Positions 12,621 through 13,822 of a stretch of 13,822 nucleotides of DNA are shown here, piece after piece (position 1 is the first letter of the stretch; each line of letters begins with the position of its first letter). This stretch comes from JBDRMN01 sp043812055. GTDB lineage: Bacteria > Patescibacteriota > Gracilibacteria > JAHISY01. The notes under the pieces are model-generated. The model did not search any database and had not been told where the DNA came from. It saw nothing but the letters and a program-made list of their open reading frames with translations. Location of the stretch: assembly GCA_043812055.1 (NCBI GenBank), contig JBDRMN010000063.1:1-13822 (forward strand), given 5' to 3'. A program made the translations under genes and the position numbers.

Positions 12621-13172
12621 TTAGTTACGATCACGGATGGCCTGGCGGATCTTCTCATATTGGCTGGAAATAAATGTCAGCATTTCTTCGCTGGCATTTT
12701 GATTGTATTCTGTGAATTTTTCCAGGGTATCCTGAGCGTCGACAAAATGCCCCATCGCCATGAGCGCTCGGACGGTGTCAGAGAGTACTTCCATGTTGCT
12801 GGGATTCGTATTGAGCAATTTGCCGTAATGCTCAGCCGCTTTCCGATACTCCCCCACCTCTTCGTAGATCACTCCGAGATTATTCAGTGCCTGGAAGGAA
12901 ACGGGATCGATCTCCAGCATCTGCTCGTAGTACGGGATGGCTTTGTCGAAGCGTCCCAATTGGTCGTAGGCGAAAGCGATATCGAGCAGCGGGATTATCT
13001 TGTCGGTGGCATCCTCCGTAGCGGCGAGGGCTGCTTCGCCGGCTTCGATTTGCTGCTCCATCTTGGTTTTCAGCTCATCCGGCATCCCCTCCCGTTCGAC
13101 GCGGTATTGGCTGCCACAGCCAGCGAGGGCAAATGTGAGTACTAAAGTCGCTGCGATAATTTTTCTGAACAT
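12621..13172 (-). CDS. TPR-repeat lipoprotein
   Basis: 183 residues. Lipoprotein signal peptide MFRKIIAATLVLTFALAGC with lipobox ALAGC and lipidated C19. A helical region then holds about three tetratricopeptide repeats (roughly 57-90, 91-124 and 125-158; e.g. AFAYDQLGRFDKAIPYYEQM, LGVIYEEVGEYRKAAEHYGKL), with the expected small and aromatic residues and a Pro at each repeat end (DP, NP). TPRs are protein-binding scaffolds, so this is a membrane-anchored, surface-facing adaptor. The SLH-Kazal protein gene starts 7 bp after its stop, suggesting that the two products work together at the envelope; what they bind is unknown. The ATG at 13172 gives the complete signal peptide and lies after a TCGACA-N17-TAAAAT promoter. 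Confidence 0.9.
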   Translation of the reverse strand: MFRKIIAATLVLTFALAGCGSQYRVEREGMPDELKTKMEQQIEAGEAALAATEDATDKIIPLLDIAFAYDQLGRFDKAIPYYEQMLEIDPVSFQALNNLGVIYEEVGEYRKAAEHYGKLLNTNPSNMEVLSDTVRALMAMGHFVDAQDTLEKFTEYNQNASEEMLTFISSQYEKIRQAIRDRN

Positions 13173-13202
13173 AATTTTTTGGGTTGAGGTTAAAACGAGT
13201 CT

Positions 13203-13231
13203 ATTTTATCCTGCGAGCGGCGGGCTGTCGA
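13203..13231 (-). promoter_or_regulatory. Promoter of the TPR-SLH operon
   Basis: On the minus strand TCGACA (13231..13226) and TAAAAT (13208..13203) are 17 bases apart. The predicted leader is about 24 nt with no Shine-Dalgarno. The -35 lies in the 10-bp palindrome CTGTCGACAG (13225-13234). A second candidate, TAACCT at 13192..13187, is 14 bases from the ATG. Confidence 0.45.
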
Positions 13232-13266
13232 CAGATAAAGTTTGAGCAACGTGCGAGGTTGATCAT

Positions 13267-13401
13267 TGTCTGGAACTGTGATTAACCCCGTCCTTCGTCC
13301 CGCTAAGCGGGACTACGGAGGGCGAGCTGATTTACATGATGGACTATGATTGAGTCTGGTCAGCGTAATCAAATTAATCACGAGAATCACAGTTCAAGAC
13401 A
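13267..13401. repeat. Interspersed 9-bp-step element, copy C, interrupted by a hairpin
   Basis: The left arm begins TGTCTGGAACTGTGATTA (13267-13284). From 13327 it matches copy A closely (CTGATTTACATGATGG, CTATGATTGAGTC, GTCAGCGTAATC, AATCACAGTTCAAGACA). Copy A has a single base where copy C has about 42 bp (13285-13326). With the tandem units that follow and the terminator, this explains the gene-free stretch 13173-13546. Confidence 0.75.
13285..13326. repeat. REP-like hairpin nested in copy C
   Basis: The core GTCCCGC-TAA-GCGGGAC (13297-13313) is extended outward by CCGTCCTTC and TACGGAGGG with about three mismatches. The hairpin style (C-CGC, 3-base loop, GCG-G) is shared with hairpins at 10410-10426, 10559-10571 and 12481-12495. 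Confidence 0.7.
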
Positions 13402-13481
13402 AGATCAGCGCAATCAGGTTAATCAAAAGAATCATAGTTCAGACAGTCATAGCAATCAGATTAATCACAAGAATCATAGTC
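13359..13481 (+). repeat. Three tandem 43-44-bp units of the AATCANNNN element
   Basis: Units at about 13359-13401, 13402-13445 and 13446-13481 each run NTCAGCGCAATCA, NNTTAATCA, NNNGAATCA, TAGTTCAGACA, the last unit ending early at CATAGTC. AATCA recurs every 9 bp within units. There are no unique spacers, so it is not a CRISPR array. It accidentally encodes NQINHKNHS-type peptides. Confidence 0.75.
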
Positions 13482-13514
13482 AAAAAAGCCCTCCGACATT
13501 CAGCGGAAGGCTTT
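13482..13514 (-). terminator. Intrinsic terminator after the downstream SLH gene
   Basis: On the minus strand AAAGCCTTCCG (13514..13504), an 8-base loop and CGGAGGGCTTT (13495..13485) form an 11-bp stem with one mismatch, followed by a run of six T (13487..13482). It lies 33 bp after the stop at 13547 and points the right way. Confidence 0.85.
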
Positions 13515-13534
13515 CTAAATCTTTCAGCTTAAAA

Positions 13535-13549
13535 CACTAACACTAACTA
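13535..13549. repeat. Short ACTAACACTAACTA tail at the SLH stop codon
   Basis: On the minus strand the stop TAG (13549..13547) continues as TTAGTGTTAGTGTTTTAA, the same kind of TTAGTG tail seen after 8420 and at 9845. Confidence 0.45.
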
Positions 13550-13822
13550 CTGAGCCGCCTTGGCATTCATAATCATCTTGGCAATTTCGGCACGGGTGAC
13601 CAGTTTGTCCGGACCGAAAGTGCCGTCTGGATAACCGTTCACGATTTCAAGTTCAGCGGCATAATTTACGAAGGGCGCAAACCAGGCACCACTCGGAACA
13701 TCGGAAAAGGTCGAGCTAGGAGCCGTCCCACTCAAGTTCGCCGCCGACAAAATCATTTTCATCGCTTCGGCCCGATTGACAGAGTTGGCCGGCTGGAAGC
13801 TGCCGTCGGGATAACCTCCCAC
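13547..13822 (-). CDS. C-terminal part of an SLH-domain surface protein (start outside window)
   Basis: 91 codons are visible, and the frame is open through the window edge; the first visible codon, GTG, is internal. The visible part holds the end of one S-layer homology repeat (GGYPDGSFQPANSVNRAEAM) and one complete repeat (about residues 38-88, TFSDVPSGAWFAPFVNYA, then NGYPDGTFGPDKLVTRAEIA), ending NAKAAQ. SLH repeats bind proteins to the cell wall or S-layer, and the C-terminal position is usual. The repeats resemble those of the FN3-Kazal-SLH protein downstream, so two SLH proteins are neighbours on the same strand, separated by a terminator and repeats, and are probably separate transcription units. 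What lies N-terminal is unknown. Confidence 0.9.
   Translation of the reverse strand: MGGYPDGSFQPANSVNRAEAMKMILSAANLSGTAPSSTFSDVPSGAWFAPFVNYAAELEIVNGYPDGTFGPDKLVTRAEIAKMIMNAKAAQ

Noticed and set aside
11627..12673. Long plus-strand open frame of 348 codons
   Set aside because: It lies antisense to the SLH-Kazal gene, has no recognisable domain, and is open only because of the codon bias of the real gene and the hairpin block.
13346..13481. Possible CRISPR array or asparagine-rich peptide gene
   Set aside because: The units are directly tandem without unique spacers, and the NQINHKNHS-type peptide is the translation of the AATCANNNN repeat, seen likewise at repeat copy B.

Overview
The window looks like chromosomal DNA of a small-genome, ultra-small bacterium of the Patescibacteria (Candidate Phyla Radiation), possibly a Peregrinibacteria/Peribacteria-like lineage. 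This is inferred from a 400-residue prolyl-tRNA synthetase with no editing insertion, an RNHCP zinc protein, S-layer-homology (SLH) proteins, no GGAGG-type Shine-Dalgarno before any start, and several promoters placed so that the mRNA would be leaderless. TGA and TAG both act as stops, so the UGA=Gly recoding of some relatives is not in use. There is no rRNA or other taxonomic marker, so the placement is moderate.

Layout. (1) 1-4034, all minus strand: a AAA_14/DUF4143 ATPase, CTP synthase (pyrG), a NYN-domain RNase-like protein, and the first 81 codons of alaS, whose start overlaps the NYN stop (ATGA). (2) 4035-4143: divergent control region with a perfect 14-bp-arm palindrome. (3) 4144-5632, plus: proS and a small proline/acid-rich lipoprotein. 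(4) 5640-7294, minus: a CTP-dependent polyprenol/lipid kinase (Dgk1/Sec59/VTE5 family), an intrinsic terminator, then an RNHCP protein behind a PAP2 phosphatase. (5) 7356-8420, plus: an NAD(P)-dependent epimerase/dehydratase. (6) 8500-9636, minus: a two-gene AbiEii-type nucleotidyltransferase toxin and HTH/DUF6922-like antitoxin. (7) 9845-10198, minus: a small membrane protein. (8) 10322-10398, plus: tRNA-Lys(UUU). (9) 10399-10909: no genes, packed with repeats. (10) 10910-13172, minus: TPR lipoprotein followed by a secreted FN3-Kazal-SLHx3 protein. (11) 13173-13546: repeats and a terminator. (12) 13547-13822, minus: C-terminal end of another SLH protein.

Functional themes. pyrG makes CTP, the likely phosphate donor of the polyprenol/lipid kinase, and PAP2 could catalyse the opposite dephosphorylation, so a lipid-carrier salvage loop is a reasonable inference. 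The TPR lipoprotein and SLH proteins are cell-surface components. The ATPase, NYN and AbiE-type genes are more AT-rich than the housekeeping genes and look like accessory cargo.

The most unusual content is the repeat landscape. It includes an interspersed element built of 9-bp AATCANNNN steps, two of whose three copies carry an additional hairpin element inside. It also includes a 19-bp duplication of the tRNA-Lys 3' end bounding a 196-bp non-coding segment, and a 135-bp block of four hairpins that occupies the coding sequence for the signal-peptide n-region of the SLH protein.
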